A stretch of 64,000 bases of DNA, taken from assembly GCA_963785765.1 (NCBI GenBank), contig CAWAWM010000002.1, forward strand, positions 1,116,001 through 1,180,000, read 5' to 3'. Source of the stretch: DATBGO01 sp963785765 (GTDB lineage: Bacteria; Actinomycetota; Actinomycetes; Streptosporangiales; Streptosporangiaceae). Below, piece by piece: positions 36,253-45,105 of the stretch (the first letter of the stretch is position 1; each line of letters opens with the position of its first letter). The translations under genes were made by a program, and so were the position numbers. The notes below the pieces were generated by a model. It was not told the origin of the DNA. It did not search any database and was given only the letters and a program-made list of their open reading frames with translations.

Positions 36253-37566
36253 CTAGAGGAGGTGGCGGGTGGCCTGGGCGACGATGTGCGCCGCCTGGCT
36301 TTCCCACTGGGCGTAGGCGTACGGGAACGCCGAGCGCTGGACGCCCTGCGCGGCTTCCCACAGCGGCTGGGTGGCCCAGCCGGGATCCGCGGCCTGGTAG
36401 GCGGCCAGGGCGTGCAGGAACGCGTCGGCGGCGTAGACGGGGTTGGTGATCTGCGCGGGGGTGCCCCAGCCGGCCGAGGGCCGCTGCTGGAACAGGCCGA
36501 GGGAGTCACGGTCACCGTAGTTCAGGTTTTCCAGGGTGGATTCCTGCATGGCGGTGGCGACCGCGATGACCGCTGACCTGATGCCCATGTGCAGCCGCAG
36601 GGCCTGCTGGGTGATCAGCTGGGCGTTGGCGGCGCGGGCCGGGGTGAGGGGCAGCGCGGCCTGGCCGCCGGCCAGCGGCGCGGGCAGCAGCCGCTGGGCG
36701 GGGGCGAGCGGGCCGCCGCCGGCGTGCCCGGCTGCGGCCTCGGTGATGGCATGCCAGTTGTCCAGCGCGGCTACCGGCCGCACGTGGCGGTGCGGGCGGC
36801 GGGACGGCACCGCATGCCGCACCGGGGCCGCGTGCCGCACCGGTGCCGCATGCTGGACCGGGGCCGCGGGCCGCGCGGCCGGGGCCGGGTGCCGGACCGC
36901 CGGGGCCGCGACGAGGTGCCGGTGCGGGGCGGCGGCCACGGCGTCGGCGGCCGGCTGGCTGGCCACGGCGGGCCGGCTGGTCGCCGACGCGCTGGGACGC
37001 AGCGCGGCGGCGGCGATGGCTGGGCCGACTGGGCCTACCGCGGCGGCCGGGCCGACGGCGGTCAAGACCGCGGTACCTCCGGCGGCCACGGCCAGGACGG
37101 CGGCGGCTGCTGCCGGGACCCTGGCACGCGGGTGAAGGGTTTCGCGCACCCGGGCGGCACCGGCCCGGGCTGCCGATGTGCCCGCTAGGGCGGCCGGAAG
37201 CAGCACGCGGCCGACCGCTCGAGCCGCGGGGGTGGCGGCGGTCCGGACCGCGTCGGCCCTGGCGACGGCGGCGGGAAGGATAGTACGCGTGACCGCGCGC
37301 CCCAGCGGGCCGTCCCGGAGGGCGACGGCGGCCGGCCGGATAATGCCCGTGACCGCGCGCTTCACCGGGCCGTCCCGGAAGGCGACGGCGGCCGGCAGGA
37401 CGGTGCCCGTGACCGCCCGCCCCACCGGGCCATCGCGGAGGGCGACGGCGGCCGACATGATGACGCCGACAGCGGAGAGGATGACGCGGCCGGTTGCGGA
37501 TAGGGCGCTGGAGGTGATGCGGGGGGCGCTGGCGCGCAGAGCAGCCAGCCGTGCGGGTGCGGGCAC
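36253..37566 (-). CDS. Secreted or surface lytic-transglycosylase-like protein with Ala-rich repeats
   Basis: The 437-residue protein ends in a domain (about 330-437) typical of actinobacterial lysozyme-like cell-wall proteins: LHMGIRSAVIAVATAMQEST, NLNYGDRDSLGLFQQRPSAGWGTPAQI and DPGWATQPLWEAAQGVQRS. Before it lie repeats of the type VALRDGPVGRAVTG-x-x-LPAAVA (four copies, about residues 45-115), one membrane segment (about 165-190) and a His/Pro/Ala-rich linker with repeats of APVRHA. GTG 37566 is chosen because AAGGA lies seven bases upstream; ATG 37593 is in frame. It probably remodels peptidoglycan. Confidence 0.8.
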   Translation of the reverse strand: MPAPARLAALRASAPRITSSALSATGRVILSAVGVIMSAAVALRDGPVGRAVTGTVLPAAVAFRDGPVKRAVTGIIRPAAVALRDGPLGRAVTRTILPAAVARADAVRTAATPAARAVGRVLLPAALAGTSAARAGAARVRETLHPRARVPAAAAAVLAVAAGGTAVLTAVGPAAAVGPVGPAIAAAALRPSASATSRPAVASQPAADAVAAAPHRHLVAAPAVRHPAPAARPAAPVQHAAPVRHAAPVRHAVPSRRPHRHVRPVAALDNWHAITEAAAGHAGGGPLAPAQRLLPAPLAGGQAALPLTPARAANAQLITQQALRLHMGIRSAVIAVATAMQESTLENLNYGDRDSLGLFQQRPSAGWGTPAQITNPVYAADAFLHALAAYQAADPGWATQPLWEAAQGVQRSAFPYAYAQWESQAAHIVAQATRHLL

Positions 37567-38087
37567 GTTGCTTCCTTCTGCGTGTTTCCCCATCGCCCGG
37601 CCCGGCGCGGGGGGCGCTGGCCGGAGGGCTGATGTGGTTGTCGGGGGTGCTGCCCGCACGGCGGCGGCGCGGATGCCGGCGGGGGCCGGGTCACGCCGCC
37701 CCCGGTGACCGGGGGGTACCGGTAAATGCCGCAGCGTAAGCGGCGGCCCGGGGGTGGCCGAACAAGCACGGAGCGGGCGCGCCACTGGCGGGGGGACGCC
37801 GGCCCCGGATGGGGATCACTGTGTGTAACGTCCCGGCTGCCCCCCTGGCATCCCTTTTCACTCTGGTTATGACGCAGATCACTAACCGTGCCTATCGGGA
37901 ATACGCCTCGTAATAGCGGTGTACTCTTCCGCCTCGCTGAACTGCGACGTCTCACGCTGCGCTACTGCCGTTATCGTGCAGGCCCGGCTGGCCGGCAGTT
38001 CAGCGCGTCCGGGCGGTATGGTCACGCTCCGCTGCCGCAGCCGCCTCGCAGGCGGCTCACACGGACATGACTCTCCGCGGATGTCGC
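37567..38087. other. Long leader region upstream of the wall-hydrolase gene
   Basis: About 500 bases without a gene. A perfect small hairpin CCGCCT-CGC-AGGCGG lies at 38041-38055. The leader of such genes often holds a c-di-AMP (ydaO) riboswitch, but I do not see its conserved blocks. The IS982-type element begins at the far end. Confidence 0.4.
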
Positions 38088-39115
38088 CTAGACGAGTGAT
38101 TCCTAATGGATCTTTAGTGGTCGTAGGCGATCAGGGATCGGGTGACAGGCTGCGCCGGTCTTGTTGTTGTGCCAGATGGCGGCGGCCATGGCCAGGATGC
38201 GCTGGGCGACGCGGATGGCGACGCCTTCGAAGGTCCGCCCGCCGTGGGCTTCGAGGTCGAGCTGGCCTTTGAGGGTGTCGTTGACCGATTCGATCAGCTG
38301 GCGGACGGCCATTGAGCAGTGGCTCGCCGTGGCGGGCGGTCTCGTCCTTGCGGGCGGGCCGCAGCAGCGTGATCCCGCGAGCGGCCAGGTCAGCGTCGGT
38401 CTGCCGGCCGGCGAAGCCCTTGTCGGTGATCAGGGCCAGGCCGGGGCGGGCGGCGGCGAGGCTGGGGCTCGACGTCGAGCATCGCGGCCAGGACCTCGCG
38501 TTCGCCGATCCTGGGGTCGGCCAGCGCCCACAGGATCGGCATCCCGGCGGGGGTGCAGATCAGGTACAGCCGCAGCCCCCAGAACCAGCGGGAGTGGTGG
38601 CGCAGTACCCGTAGTTCGCCCATCCGGCCATGTCCGAGCGCTGGGCCGTGGGCCGCGACCGGCCGCATTCGACCGGGGTGGAGTCGGCGATCCAGACGTT
38701 GTCGTACCAGAAGTCGCTGTCGGCGGCCAGATCCCGGATAACCTGCTTGACCAGCGGCAGCGCGGCGCGCAGCCGCTTGTTGTAGCCGGGCTGATGCGGC
38801 AGGTACGGAAAGCAGCCGCGCAGGTGGCAGAGGGCGAACCGGATCCACCGGTGCTCGCTGTGGAAGCCCAGCAGCGCCTGCGCGACCGCCAGGCAGACCA
38901 GCTCGGACTGGCTGAGGCGGACCGGGTGACCCGCCCGGCGGTCTTTCACCAGCGTGTCGTCGATCTTGACGTACAGTGCGGTCACGAGGGTGTCCAGATC
39001 AGCGTCCACGAGGGCCTCCGGGCTCGACGTTTGGGTAGCAACGCCGATCTTGGACACCCTCGCCCGCTCCGTCACGTAACGACACGCCATGATCAATAAG
39101 GAATCACTCGTCTAG
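38088..39115 (-). mobile_element. IS982-type insertion sequence, second subgroup (1,028 bp)
   Basis: CTAGACGAGTGATTCCT (38088-38104) and its exact complement (39099-39115) form 17-base perfect terminal inverted repeats, with partial matching further in. No convincing target duplication is seen beyond the palindromic CTAG. The transposase is broken. Confidence 0.88.
38103..39096 (-). pseudogene. IS982-type transposase, frameshifted
   Basis: Starting at ATG 39096, frame one covers the N-terminal half (ALYVKIDDTLVKDRRAGHPV, LVCLAVAQALLGFHSEHRWI, and the first Asp in IADSTPVECG). A second frame resumes at GLRLYLICTPAGMPILWALADP and gives MLDVEP; a third holds ITDKGFAGRQTDADLAARG with the second Asp. 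A last piece at 38103-38312 carries LIESVNDTLKGQLDLEAHGG with the third acidic region. At least three shifts are needed. Target preference is unknown. Confidence 0.85.
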
Positions 39116-39318
39116 GGCAACAGCCACCGGCTGGCAGGACGGTTGCGCTGGGGCACCCAGACACGCTCGCATGCTGGCTCGCCCGGGCTTAACCCGATAT
39201 CGGGTCCAGACCCCCGGCCGCCGCCGGTCCGCCGGATGCGCCGCACCTATGCTGGCAAGAGACGCTGCGGCTGGCGCCGCTGGCCGAAGGCGCGCCATGA
39301 ACCCCAAGGAGGCTCACC

Positions 39319-39672
39319 ATGGGTTTGATGGACAAGATGAAGGCGCAGGCCACTCAGATATCGCAAAAGGCGCAGGAAACAGCTCGTGACGGCAAGGTCA
39401 AGTTCGACCAGGCCCAGGCCAAACGGCGCGCTGATGCGATGCTCCGCAATCTCGGGGCGCTCGTCTACGCCGAGCGCACCGGGCGGGGCGCCGCCGACAG
39501 CCAGGCACAGGTCGACAAGCTGGTCGCTGACATCTCGGCCCACGAGGCGGAGAACGGCATCAGCCTCTCGCCGGAGGCGGCTGATCAGAGCGGCGATGGT
39601 GCTGGGCACCAGCCGGGCTCGACCGGCGCTTCCACTGGCTTCCCGCCGGAGTCAAGCACGACTCAGGTCTAG
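39319..39672 (+). CDS. Small helical hypothetical protein
   Basis: The 117-residue protein has an amphipathic helical N-terminus (MGLMDKMKAQATQISQKAQETA) and a conserved-looking centre (AMLRNLGALVYAERTGRGA, then QAQVDKLVADISAHEAENG), followed by a low-complexity Gly/Ser/Thr tail. It resembles short actinobacterial proteins of unknown role. An AAGGAGG ribosome site precedes ATG 39319. Confidence 0.8.
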   Translation: MGLMDKMKAQATQISQKAQETARDGKVKFDQAQAKRRADAMLRNLGALVYAERTGRGAADSQAQVDKLVADISAHEAENGISLSPEAADQSGDGAGHQPGSTGASTGFPPESSTTQV

Positions 39673-39678
39673 GTCAGG

Positions 39679-39739
39679 CCCGGGCTGGGGTCGGCTCCCG
39701 GGCTGGGGTCGGCTCCCGGGCTGGGCAGGCCCCGGGCTG
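39679..39739. repeat. 18-bp tandem repeat (CCCGGGCTGGGGTCGGCT)
   Basis: Two perfect units plus a partial third and a diverged fourth lie directly after the stop of the helical protein gene. Each unit contains CCCGGG, so the array can fold into GC-rich stems and may help termination. Confidence 0.75.
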
Positions 39740-39812
39740 AGGCAGCCCAGGCTAGGGCGGTCCGGCATGCTGGACGGTCGCGACGGCCGGGCGAAGCCGG
39801 GACGTGATCGGG

Positions 39813-41468
39813 TTACCGGCAGGCGGCCTGCGCGGCGGTCCGCCGCGTGGCGGTGCCACCTGCTTGGTTCGGCGTCGCCGACCCGGGCGCGGTGACCTGA
39901 TAGCCGGACGAGCCAAGCACGATCCGGATCCGCTGCAGCCCGCGCACCTGGCGCAGCGTGGCGCCGGGCATGACCCGGTGCACCAGCCGGGCGGCTGGCT
40001 TCAGGCCGGCCGGATACTCGATGAGGGTCTGCGCGAGGTCCTGGCTGGGCCAGGTGAGCCCTGAACCGTGCACGCGGAAGCCGAGCCCGGCCAACTGCGC
40101 CCCGGTGCCTGCCGAGAGCCCGCCGATCATGGTCCCGTTGTAGACATCAAGCGAGACCTGCCCACGGCTCAGCGTGGCCCGCCCGCGATGGCTGTGCGGC
40201 GCAGCCGGAGCGTTGTCATTCCTCAGCTGGCTGAACAGGGCGCTGGCGGCCGATGCGTTCCACAGCAGCGCGGACTGGCCGGTCGGCGTCGTGTAGTTGT
40301 AGTTGCCGATCGGCACGGTCGTGAAGCTGACCTCGTTCATCGAGACCCCGCGCAGCTCATCGGCGAGCTTGCTGACGTTCAGGTTCTGGTCGACGGTGAC
40401 CGCCGCGGTGGCCGCGGACAGGAAGCTGGCGAACTTGAGCGGGTTGGCCAGCGTGCCCGAGCTGATGGCCTCCCGGAACATCGTGGAGAGCAGCTGCTGC
40501 TGGTCTTCGATCCTGGCCAGGTCGGACGTTGCGAACGAGTGCCGGTCCCGGGCGAACTCCAGGGCTGTGATGCCATCCACGTGGTGCATGCCCGCTGACA
40601 TGTGCAGGCCGCTGTACGAATCGTCGACCGCGTAAGGGAGGCAGATATCCACCCCGCCCAGAGCGTCGATGACCTTCACGAAGCCGAGGAAGTTGACCTC
40701 GATGTAGTCGTTGATGGTGAGCCCGGTGTTGGCCGCCACGGTCCGGACCATCAGCGCCGGGCCCCCCAGGCCGAACGCTGCGTTGATCTTGTTCATCCCG
40801 TGGCCGGGAATGTTCACCCAGGAGTCGCGGGGCAGGCTGACGACCTGAACGCTGCGATGATCGGCCGACACGTGCACCACCATGAGGGTGTCGGAGTTAC
40901 TGCTGACGGCGTGACCCACGTGCAGTACGAGCTGTTGGTGCGGGGTCAGGCCGGTTCGGACGTCGATTCCGGCCACCACGATGTTGAGCGGGCCGCTCCC
41001 GGGTGTTCCCGCGGTGCCCGCGTTCACCCGTCCGATATTTCCGTTGACCCAGCTGGTCACCGCCCAGGCGCTGCCGGCCGCCAGCAGGACGAGTGAGGAG
41101 AGCACGCCGCAGGCGACCAGCAAAGCGCGATACTGCCGGGCTTTCCTGGTCGCCGAGATCCGCGCCATCAGCTGCTGCTGCGCCGGAGCCGGCCCGGTTC
41201 TGCGCCGGGCTCCGGTGTGCCTGGACCGGCTCCCTGAGGCGGAGCGGGCAGCTTCGGGAGAGCCGGTCGTCGAAGCGAAAGGCGTCCCGCTCACCAGTAC
41301 CGGACGCGGATCCTCGACGGCGGGGGAGGGGTAGAGACCTGGCCGGGGGCCGGGGATATGCGACTCCTGCGGGGTACCGGGAGTTGAATCAGTCCGCCGT
41401 GGCGGCATGTTCGCGGTCTCCTCGGCGCCGCGCTCCCCGCCCGGTGCGTCACCGTCACTGTCGGTCAT
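39813..41468 (-). CDS. LytR-CpsA-Psr (LCP) family cell-wall ligase with LytR_C domain
   Basis: The 551-residue protein has a disordered cytoplasmic N-terminus (about 1-110) and one membrane helix (YRALLVACGVLSSLVLLAAG, about 112-132). The LCP domain (about 160-335) includes SNSDTLMVVHVSADHRSVQVVSLPRDSWV, MNKINAAFGLGG, DALGGVDICLPYAVDD, and FARDRHSFATSDLARIEDQQQLL. The conserved Arg and Asp residues that hold the pyrophosphate are present. A LytR_C domain (about 430-520) ends the chain. LCP enzymes attach teichoic acid, arabinogalactan or capsular polymers to peptidoglycan. ATG 41468 has a G-rich site upstream. Confidence 0.93.
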   Translation of the reverse strand: MTDSDGDAPGGERGAEETANMPPRRTDSTPGTPQESHIPGPRPGLYPSPAVEDPRPVLVSGTPFASTTGSPEAARSASGSRSRHTGARRRTGPAPAQQQLMARISATRKARQYRALLVACGVLSSLVLLAAGSAWAVTSWVNGNIGRVNAGTAGTPGSGPLNIVVAGIDVRTGLTPHQQLVLHVGHAVSSNSDTLMVVHVSADHRSVQVVSLPRDSWVNIPGHGMNKINAAFGLGGPALMVRTVAANTGLTINDYIEVNFLGFVKVIDALGGVDICLPYAVDDSYSGLHMSAGMHHVDGITALEFARDRHSFATSDLARIEDQQQLLSTMFREAISSGTLANPLKFASFLSAATAAVTVDQNLNVSKLADELRGVSMNEVSFTTVPIGNYNYTTPTGQSALLWNASAASALFSQLRNDNAPAAPHSHRGRATLSRGQVSLDVYNGTMIGGLSAGTGAQLAGLGFRVHGSGLTWPSQDLAQTLIEYPAGLKPAARLVHRVMPGATLRQVRGLQRIRIVLGSSGYQVTAPGSATPNQAGGTATRRTAAQAACR

Positions 41469-41590
41469 CGGATCCCCCCGGGATACTGCTTTCCGTAGGC
41501 TAGCGCGGCCTGGGCCGCCGATGCGGCTGGCGCGCCCGGCGGGTCGGCACAAACCGGCCGGTCCGGCCGCCGACCGATGAGGCGCCCCCG

Positions 41591-41712
41591 GTGGCTCAGG
41601 CGGCCGGGGGGTTCAAGGCGGCCGGGGGGTTCAAGGCGGCCGGGGGGTTCAGGCGGCCGGGTGTTCAGGCGGCTTGGCGGCTCAGGCAGCCGGTGGCTCA
41701 GGCAGCCGGCGG
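41591..41712. repeat. 16-18 bp GC-rich tandem repeat array
   Basis: About seven degenerate units of the form GGCGGCCGGGGGGTTCAA lie between the LCP gene start and the 3' end of the acyl-CoA dehydrogenase gene. The first three are nearly identical, then they drift. The last units merge into the dehydrogenase stop region. Confidence 0.8.
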
Positions 41713-43961
41713 CTCCGGATCGCGCGGCAGGCCGAGGATCCGCTCGCCGATGATGTTGAGCTGGATATCCGTGGTCCCGCCGCCGATGGTGAGCGGCCTG
41801 GTCGTCAGCACCTGGCGGGCCCAGTGCGGGCCGTTCACTCCCTCCGGCTGGCGGATGCCGGCAGCCGGCCGGCACCGAGCGCGCCGTCTGGGCCGGACAT
41901 GGCCCAGCACAGCTCGGCGACCTGCTGGGCGTGGCGCATACCGAGCAGCTTGCGCACGCTGCCGGTGGCACCGGGCTCTGTCCCGGACAGCCGCTTCAGG
42001 GTCACCCGCAGGCCCAGCAGGTCGATCGCGTGCCCCTCGGCCACGAGCCTGCCGAGCTGGCCGGCCGGCGCCACGCTGCCCGCCTGCACCTGTGCCAGGA
42101 GCTCGGGCACGCCGCATCCGAACGCCCAGGACCTGGACAGCGAGACGCGCTCGTTGGCCAGCGTGGTCCTGGCCACCCGCCAGCCGCCATTGACCTCCCC
42201 CACGACCTGGTCATCCGGCACGAAAACATCGTCGAGGAAGACCTGGTTGAAAAAGGACTCACCAGTCATCTCCCGGAGCGGGCGGACCTCGATACCCGGT
42301 TCAGACATGTCCACGAGGAAATACGTGATCCCGTCGTGGCGGGGCGCGGTCGGTTCGGTCCTGGCGATGCAGATCGCCCAGGCGGCCTGCTTGGCCAGCG
42401 ACGTCCAGATCTTCTGCCCGGTCAGCCGCCAGCCACCGTCGGCCCGCACCGCCCGGGTGGTCAGGCCCGCTAGGTCCGACCCGGCTCCCGGTTCGCTGAA
42501 CAGCTGGCACCAGACGATCTCGCCGCGCAGCGTGGGCGGCAGGAACCTGTCCTGCTGGGCTTGCGTCCCGTACTGGATCAGCGCGGGCACGACCCAGGCG
42601 CCGATCATGAGGCTCGGGGACTGCACCCGGGCTGCGCGCATCTCCTGCTCGATGACCACCTGCTCGAGCGCGTCCGCGCCGCGTCCCCAGGGCGGGGGCA
42701 GATGCGGAGTCACCCAGCCGCCATCGGCCAGCGCGCGTGCTCGTTCCGCGCCGGTCAGCGCGGCGATCTCGGCCAGCTCAGTGCGCAACTGCTCGCGAAG
42801 CGGCCCGTCCCCGCCCGGCAGCTCGACCTGGATGGGCCTGCGCACCCCGGACCTGGCCAGCTCGGCCACGCGTGCTGCCCAACCGCCCGACGGGCCGAGC
42901 AGGGCGCGCAGCGACATCGCGCGCCGGTAGTACAGGTGGGCCTGGTGATCCCAGGTGTAGCCGATGCCGCCGAGCACCTGGATGCACTCATGCGCGCAGG
43001 ACACGGCGGCGTCAGCGGCCAGGACGCCAGCCACGCTAGCCGCGAACTCGCGCTGGCGGCTGGCGGCGGGCTGGCGGGGCGCATCGGGCGGCTGGTCAGG
43101 CGCGGCGTCCCGCTCGGTGCGGGCCGCGTCCCAGACAGCGGCGGCGGCCAGCTCGGCCGAGGTCAGCATCCAGGCACACCGGTGCTTGACCGCCTGAAAC
43201 TGCCCGATGGGCAGGCCGAACTGCTGGCGGATCTTGGCGTACTCGCTCGCGGTGTACACGGCCCAGTCAGCGATGCCGCTGGCTTCGGCGCCGAACAGGA
43301 TCGCCGCCAGGCTGGTCACGGTACTGCGATCCAGCCCGGACAGCAGCCGGTCCGGCGGCACTGTCACGCCCGCCGAGCGCACCCGGGCGACTGGGCGGGT
43401 GAGGTCGAGACTGTCCAGGGCGGTGATCTCCAGGGCACCCGCGTCGACGGCGGCCCAGATCTCGCCATGGCCGGCCTGCACCGGCAGGATGACCAGGTCG
43501 GCCAAGCTGGCGCCGAGCACCGGGGCGGTCTCGCCGCTGATAATCAGCCCGCCGTCCGCCGCGGCGCTGCCGCTCAGGCCGTCGGCCAGGGACACTGCGC
43601 CGGTCCTGGATCCGTCGGCCAGGCTCACGACGAGCTTGCCGGTCACGCCTGCCGAGGTGAGGATCGCGCTGGCCAGCACCGTGGGCAGCGCAGCCCCCGG
43701 CACCAGGGCGCGGCCGAGTTCTTCCAGTGCCACGGTGAGCTCAGGAAGGCCGAAGCCCTGCCCGCCGTCCTCTTCGGGCACGTGCAAGCCGAGTACGCCC
43801 TGCTCGGCGAGGCTCGGCCCGAACGATTGCAGGTACCGCGCGGATCCGCTGTCCGGGCCATCGGCGGCGGCGCGGACCGCCTCGGGCGGGCAGTTGCGCT
43901 GCGCCCAGTTGCGGATGGTTTCCGCCAGGTGGCGATGCTCTTCGGAGAGGCCGAGCGCCAT
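41698..43961 (-). CDS. Double-headed acyl-CoA dehydrogenase (two ACAD domains), frameshifted near C-terminus
   Basis: From ATG 43961 the protein runs about 755 residues with two complete acyl-CoA dehydrogenase modules. Module 1 (about 1-375): LSEEHRHLAETIRNWAQRNC, VPEEDGGQGFGLPELTVALEELG, and the C-terminal QVLGGIGYTWDHQAHLYYRRA. Module 2 (about 400-755): WCQLFSEPGAGSDLAGLTTRA, GWRLTGQKIWTSLAKQAAW and FFNQVFLDDVFVPDDQ. A lost base near 41860 moves the end GGGTTDIQLNIIGERILGLPRD into the next frame. Fused dehydrogenases like this occur in actinobacteria for sterol or fatty-acid side-chain oxidation; substrate unproven. The 5' end is duplicated at 45408-45544. Confidence 0.88.
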
Positions 43962-44052
43962 GATGTACCTCGTTCGCCTGGTCCGCTGTGCCGATGCCGA
44001 CACTCTAGAACGAGATTTGGATCCGGCCCAGGTCATGGCGCTGACCTGCCTT
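43916..44052. repeat. 137-bp direct repeat, copy 1 (5' end and promoter of the acyl-CoA dehydrogenase)
   Basis: It is identical to 45408-45544 except for one base (T or C in GAGATTyGG). It spans the first 15 codons and 90 bases upstream, including the sequence CTCTAGAACGAGATT. Confidence 0.95.
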
Positions 44053-44189
44053 CCCCGGCCGTGCTGGGGCGGTGCCTGGCGGTGCTGCCGGCCGTGACGG
44101 GCCAGGTCATCTGACGGTGGCAGGCCGGGTCGATGGCCCTGGTCGGTGTGGACCGGTCGCGGTCCGAGCGCCGAGGCGTAGTACAGGCG

Positions 44190-44247
44190 AATTACCACCT
44201 TAACGCCTAGGTTAATGCATGAGAATTGCCACTTTAAGGTGGAAATT
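44190..44247. repeat. 14-bp inverted repeat around a 30-base AT-rich loop
   Basis: AATTACCACCTTAA (44190-44203) is complementary to TTAAGGTGGAAATT (44234-44247) at 13 of 14 positions. The region is strikingly AT-rich for this genome and lies between the dehydrogenase promoter and the PH-domain gene. Confidence 0.75.
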
Positions 44248-44298
44248 ACTATAACTGTAAGGCTCGCCAGCTGCTGGTTGCTTTGTTATCGTGAGGTA

Positions 44299-45105
44299 GT
44301 GCCCCGGTGGTCTGCCAATATCCGAAGCCGGGCCGATCGCGTAGTTTATGTCTCCACCCTGCCCCCCCGGGTAGTCGACAAGTACCTCATGCCGAGTGAG
44401 CGAATCGTCACCACCGTGCGGATGCATCCGATAGCAATTATCGGTCCGATAATCCTGATCCCGGCCGGCCTGCTCGTCGCGGTCTTCGTGACCAGCTCCG
44501 CCAGTGGCGGGCTGGTGGGAGTCATCTGGATCCTGTGGGGCGTGCTGGTCGCCTGGCAGGGCTGGAAGATCGTCACCTGGTGGCGGAGGTACTTTGTCGT
44601 CACCGAGAACCGACTGATGCTGATCACGAGCCTGATTGACACGGATGTCGGGATGATGCCGCTCGCGAAGGTGACCGACATGAGGCTGCATCAGACCACC
44701 TTCGGCCGCGCGTTTGGGTACGCCACGTTCATTGTCGAGTCTGCCGGGCAGGACCAGGCGCTAAGCCGCGTCGCGTTCGTACCTTATCCGTCGCAGATGT
44801 ACCAGGAGATACTCGATCTGATCTTCCCGAAGAGGCCCGCGGCTGCGGGACCTCAGGGGCCGCCGGGGGCACCGGGCCCGCCGGGCCCTCAGGGGCCGCC
44901 CGGGGCGCCGCCCGGATCTCCCCCGGGGCCGCCCGGGCCGCCGCCCGAATCTCCCCCGGGGCCGACCGGATCTCCTCAGGGGCCGCCCGGATCTCCCCCG
45001 GGGCCGCCCGGATCTCCCCCGGGGCCGCCCGGGCCGTTGTCGCCCTGGCCATGGGGGCCTGGGTGGGAGCCTTCGGAGCGCCCGGGGGACGATCCTGGGT
45101 TCTGA
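44299..45105 (+). CDS. PH-like domain membrane protein with collagen-like tail
   Basis: The about 268-residue protein has the core PPRVVDKYLMPSERIVTTVRMHP, two membrane helices (about 50-72 and 78-98) and a bacterial PH domain YFVVTENRLMLITSLIDTDVGMMPLAKVTDMRL (given by its ends; about 105-170). This resembles YdbS-like membrane proteins. The C-terminal about 85 residues are Gly-Pro-Pro rich (PQGPPGAPGPPGPQGPPG and more), a collagen-like low-complexity tail. GTG 44299 is the likely start; ATG 44215 is in frame but within AT-rich spacer. The gene lies between the two copies of a 137-bp direct repeat. Confidence 0.78.
   Translation: MPRWSANIRSRADRVVYVSTLPPRVVDKYLMPSERIVTTVRMHPIAIIGPIILIPAGLLVAVFVTSSASGGLVGVIWILWGVLVAWQGWKIVTWWRRYFVVTENRLMLITSLIDTDVGMMPLAKVTDMRLHQTTFGRAFGYATFIVESAGQDQALSRVAFVPYPSQMYQEILDLIFPKRPAAAGPQGPPGAPGPPGPQGPPGAPPGSPPGPPGPPPESPPGPTGSPQGPPGSPPGPPGSPPGPPGPLSPWPWGPGWEPSERPGDDPGF

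Noticed and set aside
37567..38087. c-di-AMP (ydaO) riboswitch before the wall-hydrolase gene
   Set aside because: The gene type makes it plausible, but I could not find the conserved sequence blocks on the correct strand.
38081..39125. Target-site duplication of the second IS982-type element
   Set aside because: Flanking bases do not repeat beyond the palindromic CTAG, which is part of the inverted repeats.
39679..41712. CRISPR array
   Set aside because: The repeats are contiguous tandem units without spacers.
42561..44114. 517-residue plus-strand frame opposite the double acyl-CoA dehydrogenase
   Set aside because: It is a shadow of the real minus-strand gene and has no family resemblance.
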